Of a stretch of DNA of 25,882 nucleotides, positions 7,427 through 17,032 are shown one piece after another. The notes beneath the pieces were generated by a model. The model searched no databases, had not been told where the DNA came from, and saw nothing but the letters and a program-made list of their open reading frames with translations. Each line of letters opens with the position of its first letter. The first letter of the stretch is position 1. The position numbers were made by a program, and so were the translations under genes. Source of the DNA: a virus; IMG/VR virus record IMGVR_UViG_3300001419_000042, positions 1 through 25,882 of that record; one strand, given 5' to 3'.

Positions 7427-10400
7427 TTGTTACAGCCCTCGGTTAACAGAGTATGCAGGCGGCGCTGCTCTTTATACAGATTGGTCATACCTGGGCTCTC
7501 CAAGTCGTTGAAGCGTTTTAACAGCCCCGCCTTCAATTTATGCGTATGCAAGTCATTAAACATCTCGGCATTAGCGGCTAAGCCAATGGCGCTTGGCGCG
7601 CCGGTAGAATCTAGGGGCATTACCTTATTAGTTACTTCCATAACCCTGGCCAGAAGCTCAGTGTTGCTATTTCCATATAAGTTCATTTCTCCTAGGGCTT
7701 CTATGGAAGCCTTAGAGGCTTTACCACCTGTTAAGCTAGATGCCATCAGGTTGTAAATACCCCGTAATTTAGCCCAAGCTACGGCTGCGGGTAAGTCAGC
7801 AGGGTTCGAAGCTAGCCCTTTGGCTGTTTGGTCCATTTGCTGTACAACGTCCTTCATTACTAGGGCTATTCGCTGTACCATATCAGCTGAGTGCTTGGTA
7901 CTAGCTTCTAGCCCAAAGGTTCTCCCGATATCTATTAGAGGGGCCGCAGACTTAATCGTAGTAGTAATAGTCTTTCCTTTGACTTGCTGGGTAATAGGTT
8001 TATCTAACCTCATGAATAACCCATTAATGTCATCCAGGGTATTTATACGCCATATATTTAGCTTCCCGGACCCGCCAGCCGCAGAGGCATCCCACAAGTC
8101 GTCCGCGAACCGTACGCCGAAGTGGTCTTCGATATATATCACTTTCGCATTTAAAGCGTCATCGTCTAAGTCTAATACTACTCGCCCGATGCCTTCAAAT
8201 GACGCTGGGCCGGTTGATCTCTCTCGAGGTTTAGAAATAGGCCCCTCGATATTTGTATCGATTATTCGACCGCCCATGGGAACCCCAGCAATATCTGCAA
8301 CTTGTCCAGCCTGGGCGGCGTCGCTATAAATTTCGCTGTTCGCAAGAAATTCCGCCGCTTCGTCGTAAGACTCGCCTGCATCTTCCATACGTTGCGCAAT
8401 TGCAGTATCTATCTTCTCCGCGTCGGTTGGGCCTTTACGAGTAAATTGCTCGTATTCCCATAAGGCTTTGGTTCTTACCTGATTTTCACTAAGCCTCGTG
8501 GTCAGGCCTAGCCTGTTAGTGCCAGCCAGCATGTCGCCAAAGGCTAGATATGTCCGCTTGGCATAAGGGCCGTAGTTTGTGCCTTCTAACACCTTAATAT
8601 CTTTCAGGATATCGTTCCGCATTACTGCGATGCGCTCTACCATGCTGTTATAGTACTTGTTAGATTCGCCTTCGCCCATGCGCTGAGCAGTCACATCGAA
8701 CATCTGCTTTAAAAACGCAGTTCGCTGCGCTTTATAAGCCTGTAAGGCCCCGCTCATTAAATAAAACTTGGCGTCTTTTTCTCCCTCCGACTTCTTCTGC
8801 TTGTCAAACCAGCCAGGGTTTGTGACCTCCATCTCGTCGAACGCATTCTTACCGCGCAATACATCTTCAGGTAACAGATTTACTGTAGTATCCACGTGGT
8901 CGCTTGATATTCGGCTTGGAGCAGAATCCTGATATGTGTAGCCAGTTACTCTACTGTCATTCCAGCCGTATAGCTTAGCAATAGCTTCAATTTCCGAGTC
9001 TGGTAAGGCCTTAACCATAATATAGCTATTGCTAGCTTGATCCCATACCTCGGTATCGACTTTTAGCCTATCTGCCGCGGGAAAGTCTGGGCGGACCCCG
9101 CGCCCATGGAATACCTTCCGCTGGGGAGACCCCCAGTATTTAAACTTACTGGCCAGCATATTCATAACCGAGGCCCGGTCCACAGCTGCCGGGTAATTTA
9201 TAGCAGGTACGAATTTAGGCGGAATAACTTTTTCGGCCGCGGGCAAAGGTACCTGGTTAGGCATATCGCTTTGTAAGACTATGCCAGTCCCGTCTTTTGT
9301 AAATACGAGATGGTCTGTTATATCCCAGTCTTTGTACTGGTACGGCGATGTAGTATCGCCTACCCGCTGTTCCCGGCGTATAATACTACCTGGAGCTACT
9401 TCATAACGATCTTCAGCCCCTGAGAGGCCCCTAACATAACCAGCTCTCAACTGCGATACCCAGGGAGTCGCTTCGATTTGCTGGATGCGTTTCCAAGCTT
9501 CTGAATCTATAGCTTCGTCATATTGGCGTCTAACCCCAGCTTCTATGTCCGCGTATAATTGCTTAGCGGCTTTACCAGATATAGGGGTACCGGCTACACG
9601 TGCAGCTTTAAGCTGCGCGTTAAACAGGCCTACAACATCTTCTGTGAAGTCTTCATTTTTAGGACCGTACCAGCTAGCCTTAATTTTATCGCGAACAGCC
9701 CGGTATTTCGAGGCCCTTATTTTCTGCCCGAGTTCCGACACTGCCTCGGCGGGCCTAATAACTTCTGACTTCGGAGCGAGTGCATCTAGCCGATCTGCTG
9801 CGCTATCCTTTGGTATGCTAGGCATATCTGGGCTAACTAAGGCAGATGCGGCAGATGCGGCAGGGTTGTCTGGATTAACTGGGGAACCCGCGGCAATAGC
9901 TGATATCTTCGCTTCCAAAGAAGCCGCGGCTCCAGAGGCTTCTGGGCTCATGCCGGCCCCTTGGGCCTTAGCAATTGCTCGGCTATATACTTCGCGGGTA
10001 TCTGGATCTCGCAGGTCTCCTTTAGCCACATCTGCCTTTAAAGACGCTAGGGCGCTATCAACTTGCTTAGCCGTTAAATTCATCTCCGGGATTACGGCAC
10101 GGTCTGAGTACCTCATAGTCCGGTACGCATAGCTAGAGTAATAGGCGTCTTTCTCGGCGCGAGAAAATTTCTCCTTCACGACCTCTTCGACAGCTTCAGT
10201 GACGGTATCAGCTAGGCGCGGTGTGAAAGCCCCAGTAGCCAAGTCAGCCACTACTCCTGTGCCTACTCCGAACAAAACTTCGGCGGCTATGCCTACAAAA
10301 GGATGGTCTTCTGCAATTTCCTCAGCCCCTATTGTTGCGGCAAACTCTACGGGAGACCCTGCAGCAAAGGATTTCATGTACCGGGCATAGGTTTTAGTAG

Positions 10401-11082
10401 CATAGCCTCCAAGATATTTACCAGTAGCCCGCCGGGCTTGATTAACCGCCATAGCTCCGAGGGCCCCCATACCCGTAACTGCAAACTCCACGGGAGACGT
10501 AGTTTCTACTAAGCCCTTAGGATTCTGGCCAGATGCTATCGCTGCGGACATTTCGTCCCCGATACTCAAGAAATATTCTGCGGCGTCTTTGGAGGTTTCA
10601 AATAGGTTCGACCCAGGCAGACCACTATCTTTCCAGTCGCCTTTTTGGCGTACTATCGCTTCTGTAGGCGAGGCAACCTCCGGCGGTATTGCGTCATCTC
10701 CAGCGGCCTTTCGCAACTCCCGCTCAGGGCTCTCAGCCTCTACGGCTGATTCGAACTCGGCTTTAGCCGCCTCAGCTTCTTCGTTCAGCGACGGCCTAGG
10801 CATTACGGGTACAGATTCGGCCTTCGCAATCTCTGCCGGCGAGATAGCTTCAAAAGGCTGACCTGGCGTCGAGGCTCCGGACATAATAGCTTTGTCTGCC
10901 GCTACGGTTGCCTCGGCTTGCTGGCCCTCTTGACTAGCTCGTTGGGCCTCTATAGCAGCTTGAGTTTCAGCTTCCTTGCGTTGGACTTGAGCCTGGAGAG
11001 CCCCGGTTAAGTCTAAGCCTAAGGGCCCACTAGGGTCCAGCAAATCAATTATGTCTTGTTTGGCCTGAAAGCTATTCTGCAT
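7423..11082 (-). CDS. Very large internal virion/ejection protein, 1219 aa
   Basis: A large alanine-, glutamate- and serine-rich protein. Residues 1-150 are mainly charged helix and linker. Residues 196-290 are rich in small hydrophobic residues and contain SPVEFA twice, 47 residues apart, a possible membrane-active or packing region. The rest alternates helical segments with a mixed region (about 560-760). Neighbours are a T7 gp15-like core protein upstream, with an 11-base overlap, and the polyvalent-type protein downstream, with a 4-base overlap. This suggests a capsid inner core or ejection channel component, in the position held by gp16-like proteins in T7. No lysozyme or lytic transglycosylase motif was found. 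The role comes from size, composition and position, and the sequence itself is not one I can match domain by domain. Confidence 0.77.
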   Translation of the reverse strand: MQNSFQAKQDIIDLLDPSGPLGLDLTGALQAQVQRKEAETQAAIEAQRASQEGQQAEATVAADKAIMSGASTPGQPFEAISPAEIAKAESVPVMPRPSLNEEAEAAKAEFESAVEAESPERELRKAAGDDAIPPEVASPTEAIVRQKGDWKDSGLPGSNLFETSKDAAEYFLSIGDEMSAAIASGQNPKGLVETTSPVEFAVTGMGALGAMAVNQARRATGKYLGGYATKTYARYMKSFAAGSPVEFAATIGAEEIAEDHPFVGIAAEVLFGVGTGVVADLATGAFTPRLADTVTEAVEEVVKEKFSRAEKDAYYSSYAYRTMRYSDRAVIPEMNLTAKQVDSALASLKADVAKGDLRDPDTREVYSRAIAKAQGAGMSPEASGAAASLEAKISAIAAGSPVNPDNPAASAASALVSPDMPSIPKDSAADRLDALAPKSEVIRPAEAVSELGQKIRASKYRAVRDKIKASWYGPKNEDFTEDVVGLFNAQLKAARVAGTPISGKAAKQLYADIEAGVRRQYDEAIDSEAWKRIQQIEATPWVSQLRAGYVRGLSGAEDRYEVAPGSIIRREQRVGDTTSPYQYKDWDITDHLVFTKDGTGIVLQSDMPNQVPLPAAEKVIPPKFVPAINYPAAVDRASVMNMLASKFKYWGSPQRKVFHGRGVRPDFPAADRLKVDTEVWDQASNSYIMVKALPDSEIEAIAKLYGWNDSRVTGYTYQDSAPSRISSDHVDTTVNLLPEDVLRGKNAFDEMEVTNPGWFDKQKKSEGEKDAKFYLMSGALQAYKAQRTAFLKQMFDVTAQRMGEGESNKYYNSMVERIAVMRNDILKDIKVLEGTNYGPYAKRTYLAFGDMLAGTNRLGLTTRLSENQVRTKALWEYEQFTRKGPTDAEKIDTAIAQRMEDAGESYDEAAEFLANSEIYSDAAQAGQVADIAGVPMGGRIIDTNIEGPISKPRERSTGPASFEGIGRVVLDLDDDALNAKVIYIEDHFGVRFADDLWDASAAGGSGKLNIWRINTLDDINGLFMRLDKPITQQVKGKTITTTIKSAAPLIDIGRTFGLEASTKHSADMVQRIALVMKDVVQQMDQTAKGLASNPADLPAAVAWAKLRGIYNLMASSLTGGKASKASIEALGEMNLYGNSNTELLARVMEVTNKVMPLDSTGAPSAIGLAANAEMFNDLHTHKLKAGLLKRFNDLESPGMTNLYKEQRRLHTLLTEGCNK

Positions 11083-12859
11083 TAGTTGCGCCTTGTCGTT
11101 TAGTCTGTAGGATATACTGCTTTTGAAGATACAATTGGTACTTATCGCGTTTAATATCCCGTCGCATAGCTGAATCTTCCATCAACTTAGCGGCTACTTC
11201 TGCCGGATTCGCTGGGTCTAAGCCATACTTAGCTAAGAGGTCTAGCTCGGCGTACTTGTAGACTTTATCTAAATCAACTTCACCCAGTTCACGAGGAGCC
11301 AATTTAGTAATCGAAAGAAGCCCTCCGAAATTTAGCCCTGGAATAGCCCTTAAAGAAGCTTCAGGTATTCTGACCATAGATACGTTTTGTTTAGATAACC
11401 CTTGCGCTTCTAACTCCTGAAGCATCTCCGATTTTACTCGTAATACCGCAGTTGTTGCATTTTCTTTAGGGTTAGTACGCGAGTCGTCTAAGGCTTGATT
11501 GAACCGAGAAGACCAATAGGCTCTTTGGTCCGCTACAGCGCGCTCCATCGTCGCATACGCAATTGCCTCGTCGTCCTGATAAGCAAGATCCGTAGCTGAA
11601 GGTTTAGCTAAGCCGGGAGGAAGGCTAATCATGTTAGTTACGAATGCATTCGCTTCTTTTCGCTGCTGGGTTATATTCAATTTTCGATCGCTAAGCATTC
11701 GCGTATGAAGGGCTTGTCGATCTGCCGCGCTTACATAAACTGGTAATTCCTGGAACAATACGGCGTCAGGGTTATGTGTATATTCAGAAGCTAGTGCTTG
11801 CAGAGCTATATCAGCTCCTGGGTCTGACGGCCTTCCACTTACAAAATCATCAAACAACTTTTCATACTTAATCTGCTCAACTGGGTCGACTATACTGCCA
11901 ATAGCAGATCGATTCCCTGTTGACATGGCGGACCGTAAGACGTTATGGTTATATATTTCTTCTTGAGCTTTATGGTCAGCTGCATTCTGTCGCGCAGCTG
12001 TAGAGATTCGAGAATTATGTGCTAGCATCGCGCTTTCGACCCTGCTTAAAGCAGCTGCAGTTTTCTGAGGGTCTACGTTACTTGCTACGCCTTGCATAAC
12101 ATACTCAGCAGCTAGAGCGAAGTTATTCAAATCGGCCTGCTGAGCCGCTGCCGATAGATAGGCGTCTTCTTTAAGGGCCCGCTTAGTTTTCTCAGCCAAT
12201 TCGGGTTGCGCCGCGTAAAACACATCGACGCTTTCTAAGGTCTCGACTAGCTGAGCATTAAACTCAGCAGGGTCATTAGAGGCCTGTAACATCTTAGTAC
12301 GCTCTTGCTCGAGGCTGTTTTGCTGGATGTTTTTTTCCCAAACCGTCTGCTGCTGAGCTTTATGTTCTGCACTCTTCGATATATAATTGCTAGATACCTG
12401 GTGCAATTTCGGCAGCATCTTGGCTTTAACGGCGTCCCCCGCCCCGGAGATAGCGGAAGCGGCGAGCTCTTTTATTTTTGCTGCGACACTCTGATATGTA
12501 TTAACGGCTTCCTGGCCAGATGTGTACAGATATCCTTGGTCCCCTGACGCTATCGCCATTAATTGGTCTTCATAATCCAGGAGCCTCTGGCTTGCCTCAG
12601 CCGTGTCAACTCGGTCTTGATACTCTAAAGCTGCGCGGGTCATGCTCATGCCAGCTTCAGCTATCTGCTGAATTGTTCTATCAGGCCGCACCTCTGGCAC
12701 AGCCATATTACTCCATTGGGTATTGCCAGCGTTAACATTAACTCGTGGAGCTCTGGTATTCGCGCCTATTGAGCCATCAAGGAGTACGGGACTAAGCCCG
12801 CCGGGGGCCCCGCCCGTATTCATACGCTGCGACGCTAAGTTAAAAGATATGCTTGGCAT
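11072..12859 (-). CDS. Internal virion protein, gp15-like coiled-coil ejection protein, 595 aa
   Basis: Predicted soluble, almost wholly helical and Ala/Gln/Glu-rich. Residues 70-180 (YQDRVDTAEASQRLLDYEDQ, then DQGYLYTSGQEAVNTYQS) match the pattern of podovirus internal core proteins, where a helical repeat contains L-x-x-Y-G/SGxxA followed by long helices. The N-terminal 60 residues are low complexity with Gly, Pro and Asn. The ATG at 12859 shares its A with the stop of the upstream gp14-like gene (TAATG), and the gene overlaps the 1219-residue gene by 11 bases. It should act with these neighbours to form the internal core that is ejected to span the envelope. That role is inferred from family and order. 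Confidence 0.8.
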   Translation of the reverse strand: MPSISFNLASQRMNTGGAPGGLSPVLLDGSIGANTRAPRVNVNAGNTQWSNMAVPEVRPDRTIQQIAEAGMSMTRAALEYQDRVDTAEASQRLLDYEDQLMAIASGDQGYLYTSGQEAVNTYQSVAAKIKELAASAISGAGDAVKAKMLPKLHQVSSNYISKSAEHKAQQQTVWEKNIQQNSLEQERTKMLQASNDPAEFNAQLVETLESVDVFYAAQPELAEKTKRALKEDAYLSAAAQQADLNNFALAAEYVMQGVASNVDPQKTAAALSRVESAMLAHNSRISTAARQNAADHKAQEEIYNHNVLRSAMSTGNRSAIGSIVDPVEQIKYEKLFDDFVSGRPSDPGADIALQALASEYTHNPDAVLFQELPVYVSAADRQALHTRMLSDRKLNITQQRKEANAFVTNMISLPPGLAKPSATDLAYQDDEAIAYATMERAVADQRAYWSSRFNQALDDSRTNPKENATTAVLRVKSEMLQELEAQGLSKQNVSMVRIPEASLRAIPGLNFGGLLSITKLAPRELGEVDLDKVYKYAELDLLAKYGLDPANPAEVAAKLMEDSAMRRDIKRDKYQLYLQKQYILQTKRQGATNAE

Positions 12860-13755
12860 TAGTTAAGAGTGCCCCCGTAATCAAGATCATAGGTAGAAGT
12901 CCCAGTCAGTAGGCTGCCGGAAGAACTACTTCCTACCGGCACGGTTTTTCCGCCATAGTATGACCCTACCGCGCTAGAAGCAGCGCTAAATAACCCTTGG
13001 GTTAAGTTGCTAGAAATCTGCGCCTGATTAGACGAAAACTGCTGTGTAGCTCCAGATATGCCAGCACTCAGCTGATATCCTGCAGTCCGGGTATTAGCTT
13101 GACCAGTTATCGCAGTTTCCATTAAGCTCGCCTGGGCTCCTAGCCTTGCGTTATTGAGAGACATAGCGGCCCCCATTTGGCCCTCGTACATTATTTTTTG
13201 CACCTGCATTTGTCCTTGCCAGGAGCCTTGAGCCATGGCGTTATGTATTTTAGCGGCTCCTATATCTGCGTTATGGCGTATCACGAAGGCATCCATAGCC
13301 TCCTGACTTCTTTGCGCCACGACTACGTCTTGGTGCGATCCTTCGCCTATAGTTATCCCTGAGCTAGCTTGAGCCGCAACTATTTCACCGCGCTCCCTTG
13401 CTCGCATACGCTCTAGGCTAGCCTGCTCCAGCCCCTCGGCTTCCCAAAGAAGTCGGAGCTCTTCTTCTAGGAGCAGATTATTATACGCTACGGTATCTTC
13501 GACTTGCTGTGCGTTAAATGCTGCAACATCTAAGGCCGCTGAGGCATTCATATTAGCAGCTTTCATTTGCATAGCGGCGTTAAATATACCAAGCATTGTT
13601 TGCGACTGTATATTGGCCATATTATTATTATAACCCATTTGGGCGTTATAATTATTCCAGGCTTGTTGCTCGGCGTTTTGAGCTGAAGCTTGGTTAGCCG
13701 ATACTACAGAGCCGACAGCGGACACAGCGGCCATAGCTATTAAAGGCCAGACCAT
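12859..13755 (-). CDS. Internal virion protein, gp14-like, 298 aa
   Basis: The N-terminus has a short hydrophobic stretch (VWPLIAMAAVSAVGSVV, 2-18) followed by a long Ala/Gln/Asn/Met-rich helix. Around residues 118-142 is RARERGEIVAAQASSGI followed by GEGS, a signature I associate with gp14-type ejection proteins of podoviruses. In T7 gp14 enters the outer membrane on infection. The C-terminus is Gly/Ser-rich. A GGAGGT site lies nine bases upstream of the ATG, and the ATG shares its A with the nozzle gene stop (TAATG). A minor capsid or tail component is the main alternative. Confidence 0.83.
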   Translation of the reverse strand: MVWPLIAMAAVSAVGSVVSANQASAQNAEQQAWNNYNAQMGYNNNMANIQSQTMLGIFNAAMQMKAANMNASAALDVAAFNAQQVEDTVAYNNLLLEEELRLLWEAEGLEQASLERMRARERGEIVAAQASSGITIGEGSHQDVVVAQRSQEAMDAFVIRHNADIGAAKIHNAMAQGSWQGQMQVQKIMYEGQMGAAMSLNNARLGAQASLMETAITGQANTRTAGYQLSAGISGATQQFSSNQAQISSNLTQGLFSAASSAVGSYYGGKTVPVGSSSSGSLLTGTSTYDLDYGGTLN

Positions 13756-15857
13756 TATATGGCTACCTCCACGGTATCAACTACACCCCGTACGGTCATA
13801 GGCAGGGGCTGTTTTTGTCTTATGAAATATTCTGCGGTCCTATCAAAACCTTCTAAGAAAGGGTAATGATAAATGCCGCTAAATAACGGAACCTGCTCGC
13901 CGGTTGGGTCAGCAGGTACCCTGAACATTAGCTCTTCTTCGACGTCTCCATCCTCACTATCGTATCTCCCTATATAGCCTCCTAGCGTCTTATAGAAGTC
14001 AATATCTACGTCCGTAATTCTCTGCATCCTTCCAAAGCTGGTCCCGCTACTCGTAGGTATGTCTGACAAGTAGGGTCGTACTTCGCTAACATATGGAAGG
14101 CCTACCACAACTTCGGTATACCCGTCGCTGTCCAAGGATATCTGGCCGCTTTCCACTATCCTAGAAGGGTGAACAGTGCCGTCGGCCAATATATCTACTT
14201 CAAGGCCTTCTAAATGGCCGAGGCCTGAAACCAGGGTCCCTGTCGGAGAAAGTACTAGATGGCTATCGAGAAATCTGCCTTCTGCCGCTGTTACACCAGT
14301 AAATTCATCTTCCATTTTTTCCACGAAATAATGATCTTCGCCCGATACAACACGTTTGACTATAGCCCATACTTCATCGGTCCGACTCTTACCAGGGATA
14401 GAGCATACGGTTTTAAATTCTCCCAGCGTATCGTGTAAATGCCAACCTACTACCTTATGCTCTCGCTGGTAAGTACAGCCGAGCAACGCGCCGTCTTCTC
14501 TTACCATCCAAATAACTTGGTCAGGCATTTGTTGGAATGTCCAATCCACAATAGAATAATAGTCCGTGAAGTGTGTAGCGAGAACCGAACGGTCTGAAGT
14601 CTCATAGGAGTCCGTTGTGTATTCGTACTTAAACTCGTTTATAGTTCTGCCATGGCGTTCTACGAATAAGGTGGATAGTCCAACCATAAGGGGTTTAATT
14701 TTCTCGCTGCCCATATTGGTTTGTCGCTGCGCTAGCAATGACTGGGGAGCCATAGAAGCCTGCCCGGCACCTTGTACGGTCCATTCGTTACCGATAGTAC
14801 CGATTGCCAATACTTTGACCGATATCATCCACTTAATCTTATTCATCGTGCCTGAGTCTAGCCTGTAGGTTATGCTATCCGCTGCATTCACCCCAGAGCA
14901 GCCGACGCCGTCGAAGTCTCCGAAATTGAGATAATCGCCCGCCGCGCTAGCCCATGAGGTCTGGGGATGCATCGTACTGCCGCCGAACATAAGGCGCTGT
15001 TGATGAAAAGTTACAGTTTCTGGCCAATTAGATGCGGCGGTATAGTCAGGTTCTCGAGTTATAGGGTCTACAGGCCATTCGTCCGGGTAGCACTTAAAAT
15101 TAAGATCGGCCCAGGCCCAGTGTTCGGCTGAGTTTCTAATTATCACGATGGGCTGCATATTAGGCTGAGCTATATATACTTCGTCTAGCGATTGGGCATA
15201 ATCGAACTCTTCTATATTGAAGCCGACAGGGAGGTCTAAAGCTACTATAGTGCCGATCGGGATAGCCGGGGTAGTTAGAGATATATCGATTTCGATATAC
15301 TCAGCTTCTAGCACGTTAGACACGTTTACAGTAATAGAATTGTCTACAACCGATATCGTGTAATCGGTGGTTTCTTCTAACTCGGTACGTACAGAATCGG
15401 TATCTATGAGGGACACTATAGAGCTATTATAGGTCTCTCCGACTGGGAAAGTAAAGACATTATCTTCTCCAGTGCCCTCGTATAGCTGCTTTAAGGTTTT
15501 CGTATAGCTCGTAGTGGCCCCAGTACCGACGATAAGACCATCGTCGCTACCAATAACCATATATATCTCACCGGATTCGGCTTGAAAAAATATAAGGGTA
15601 TACGCTAGGGTTTCGCTAAATACGAAAGGAATCATCCTTACCCTGGCCACAGCCGTATCGAAATAAATTTCATTTAGGTCATATAAAAATCGCATACCCG
15701 GCCTTCGAGTTACGGGGCCCTGAACTTGACAGGTCATGTTCCTGAGTTTCTTGCACCCGTTCTTAAAACGATCGAAATCTAGGCGAGCGCCCAGCCTTTC
15801 ACTGAGCTCTCCAGCCGTAAAGGTATGCTTTATTCTATGTACGCCGCCCATAGCCAT
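13755..15857 (-). CDS. Tail nozzle / tail tubular protein B-like, 700 aa
   Basis: A structural protein of the short tail. The N-terminus (FTAGELSERLGARLDFDRF at about 13-31, then KKLRNM and TRRPGMRFL) is characteristic of podovirus nozzle or tail-stabilising proteins, in which this region contacts the adaptor ring. The remainder is beta-rich with many Trp, Tyr and Asp, and a late GRMQRITDVDIDFYKTLGG stretch (about 605-623) also recurs in the family. The size is close to other phage nozzles. The ATG directly follows the adaptor stop (TAAATG), with GGAGAA about nine bases upstream. It should form a hexameric ring below the adaptor that the fibres attach to. Confidence 0.88.
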   Translation of the reverse strand: MAMGGVHRIKHTFTAGELSERLGARLDFDRFKNGCKKLRNMTCQVQGPVTRRPGMRFLYDLNEIYFDTAVARVRMIPFVFSETLAYTLIFFQAESGEIYMVIGSDDGLIVGTGATTSYTKTLKQLYEGTGEDNVFTFPVGETYNSSIVSLIDTDSVRTELEETTDYTISVVDNSITVNVSNVLEAEYIEIDISLTTPAIPIGTIVALDLPVGFNIEEFDYAQSLDEVYIAQPNMQPIVIIRNSAEHWAWADLNFKCYPDEWPVDPITREPDYTAASNWPETVTFHQQRLMFGGSTMHPQTSWASAAGDYLNFGDFDGVGCSGVNAADSITYRLDSGTMNKIKWMISVKVLAIGTIGNEWTVQGAGQASMAPQSLLAQRQTNMGSEKIKPLMVGLSTLFVERHGRTINEFKYEYTTDSYETSDRSVLATHFTDYYSIVDWTFQQMPDQVIWMVREDGALLGCTYQREHKVVGWHLHDTLGEFKTVCSIPGKSRTDEVWAIVKRVVSGEDHYFVEKMEDEFTGVTAAEGRFLDSHLVLSPTGTLVSGLGHLEGLEVDILADGTVHPSRIVESGQISLDSDGYTEVVVGLPYVSEVRPYLSDIPTSSGTSFGRMQRITDVDIDFYKTLGGYIGRYDSEDGDVEEELMFRVPADPTGEQVPLFSGIYHYPFLEGFDRTAEYFIRQKQPLPMTVRGVVDTVEVAI

Positions 15858-16490
15858 TTAGCTATATTCTCCAGTTCTGAAAGCCGTTAAAGAAAAATCG
15901 GCATCGACGAAGCTATCTAGCGCGGGATTCTCATTGTTGGCCAGATGCCTATTTCCCATAGCTGCATCCGTTGCCCAGGCGTCGGTTTTCTCTACCGTGT
16001 ATTGCTGGAATAAAGTTTTAGTGAGCTCTTTATCCTGCGTAAGGGGTAGACAAATTCTAACTGCTAAAGCGACGCTTAGAAGGTTAACAAACTGCGCAGA
16101 AAACTTCGAGGGGTCTGTCACGTTCTGGATATACATTAGAACTACCGGGGTCTTCTCGCTATCGAGAGTACAATGTAATTCTCGTCCTCGTATTTCCCAT
16201 TCAGTTAGGCTTCCTTCAGGCCACAGGTCGATAGGCTGATGACAATCGGCCGGTACAGCATAGGTAAACACACCGTCTGGTACCCAATCTAGGGGCTCGG
16301 CGAGCTTATTTAAGGCCTTTTGCCTTCGCGCAAAAGGCCAATCAAACTGGGCCAATAAATAGGCCCTAGTGGCCTCATAGAACCTATCGCACATTCTAGC
16401 CCTCTTGTTGCCTTCATCAAAGTCGCGTATTGACGCCTCTCCAATAGCGGCAAGGGCCTGATTGCATATGTTTACCTTAGACATTACCAT
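15858..16490 (-). CDS. Tail adaptor / tail tubular protein A-like, 210 aa
   Basis: The N-terminus (NICNQALAAIGE at 6-17, then ARMCDRFYEATRAYLLAQFDWPFARRQKAL) is the hallmark of gp11/gp4-type adaptor proteins, which form a ring joining portal to nozzle. A mid-region PADCHQPIDLW and a long C-terminal helical part follow, ending in a flexible tail. It lies just before the nozzle gene, as expected. Two in-frame starts are possible (ATG at 16490, or two codons later at 16484, giving MSKVN). I keep the first because a GAG lies eight bases upstream, although MSKVN looks like the more usual family start. Confidence 0.88.
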   Translation of the reverse strand: MVMSKVNICNQALAAIGEASIRDFDEGNKRARMCDRFYEATRAYLLAQFDWPFARRQKALNKLAEPLDWVPDGVFTYAVPADCHQPIDLWPEGSLTEWEIRGRELHCTLDSEKTPVVLMYIQNVTDPSKFSAQFVNLLSVALAVRICLPLTQDKELTKTLFQQYTVEKTDAWATDAAMGNRHLANNENPALDSFVDADFSLTAFRTGEYS

Positions 16491-16495
16491 GGTAA

Positions 16496-16819
16496 TTACT
16501 CAGCCTTAGGAGGTAAAGCCTCTTCGCCAATATATCGATCTCGGGCGTCAAGAATTTGGGCTACAATAGCCTCTTTATTTTTAGCTGTGATTTTGAAGTT
16601 AAAAGCCTCTTGCATAGCCTCTTTGGCCTCCGCTAAAGACCATTTAGCGCTCAGCAACTCCTCTTCCGACGCAGTAGCAAAGTTAATGCTTGCGCTATCC
16701 AGGACTACAAAATGCGGAGGGCACTTCTCGAAGTCTACTACTTCTCCTACTGAGAATATTTTATTCCGCCCGGATACCGGGTCTTTAGAAAAACATTTAC
16801 GCTTACATGTACATTTCAT
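16496..16819 (-). CDS. Small neck/head-completion region protein with CxCx3C, 107 aa
   Basis: The N-terminus holds four cysteines (C3, C5, C9 and C33), which could form a metal site or stabilise a small beta domain around the FSVGEVVDF strand. The C-terminal half (about 58-95) is helical, with KWSLAEAKEAMQEAFN and AKNKEAIVAQIL, resembling a small helix-extended-helix domain. It lies between the decoration protein/66-residue gene and the tail adaptor, so a head-completion or neck role is possible but not shown. The ATG shares its A with the upstream stop (TAATG). I recognise a loose similarity to short proteins at this place in other podoviruses but not a named family. Confidence 0.72.
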   Translation of the reverse strand: MKCTCKRKCFSKDPVSGRNKIFSVGEVVDFEKCPPHFVVLDSASINFATASEEELLSAKWSLAEAKEAMQEAFNFKITAKNKEAIVAQILDARDRYIGEEALPPKAE

Positions 16820-17019
16820 TATGCTACCACCTGTTGATTAACCGCTTCTAAAAATAGTGAGCAGATATTGTCCTGCTGACCGTCCTTATCCGTCACTACG
16901 CTGCCCGCTATGGCTGCTGCTATAGCGACTAACGCGGTGTCAACCAGGGCTTTATTAGCTACAGAAAGCCCCAGATAGTCATCCCTGAGCTTTATATTCG
17001 CTATCGTTACTTTGTCCAT
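16819..17019 (-). CDS. Small hypothetical protein in the head module, 66 aa
   Basis: A clear AGGAG lies six bases before the ATG at 17019, directly below the hairpin at 17033-17056. The product begins MDKVTIANIK and has a hydrophobic, alanine-rich central stretch (about 22-42, ALVDTALVAIAAAIAGSVV) that could be a helix packed in a protein ring or, less likely, a membrane segment. It ends in a short acidic and polar tail. The function is unknown. Its position between the putative decoration gene and the neck genes suggests a minor head or neck part. Confidence 0.7.
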   Translation of the reverse strand: MDKVTIANIKLRDDYLGLSVANKALVDTALVAIAAAIAGSVVTDKDGQQDNICSLFLEAVNQQVVA

Positions 17020-17032
17020 GCTTTACTCCTGC

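Noticed and set aside
7423-11082. Lytic transglycosylase or ADP-ribosyltransferase domain in the largest protein
   Set aside because: No catalytic motif of either family could be found by eye, so I do not assign one.
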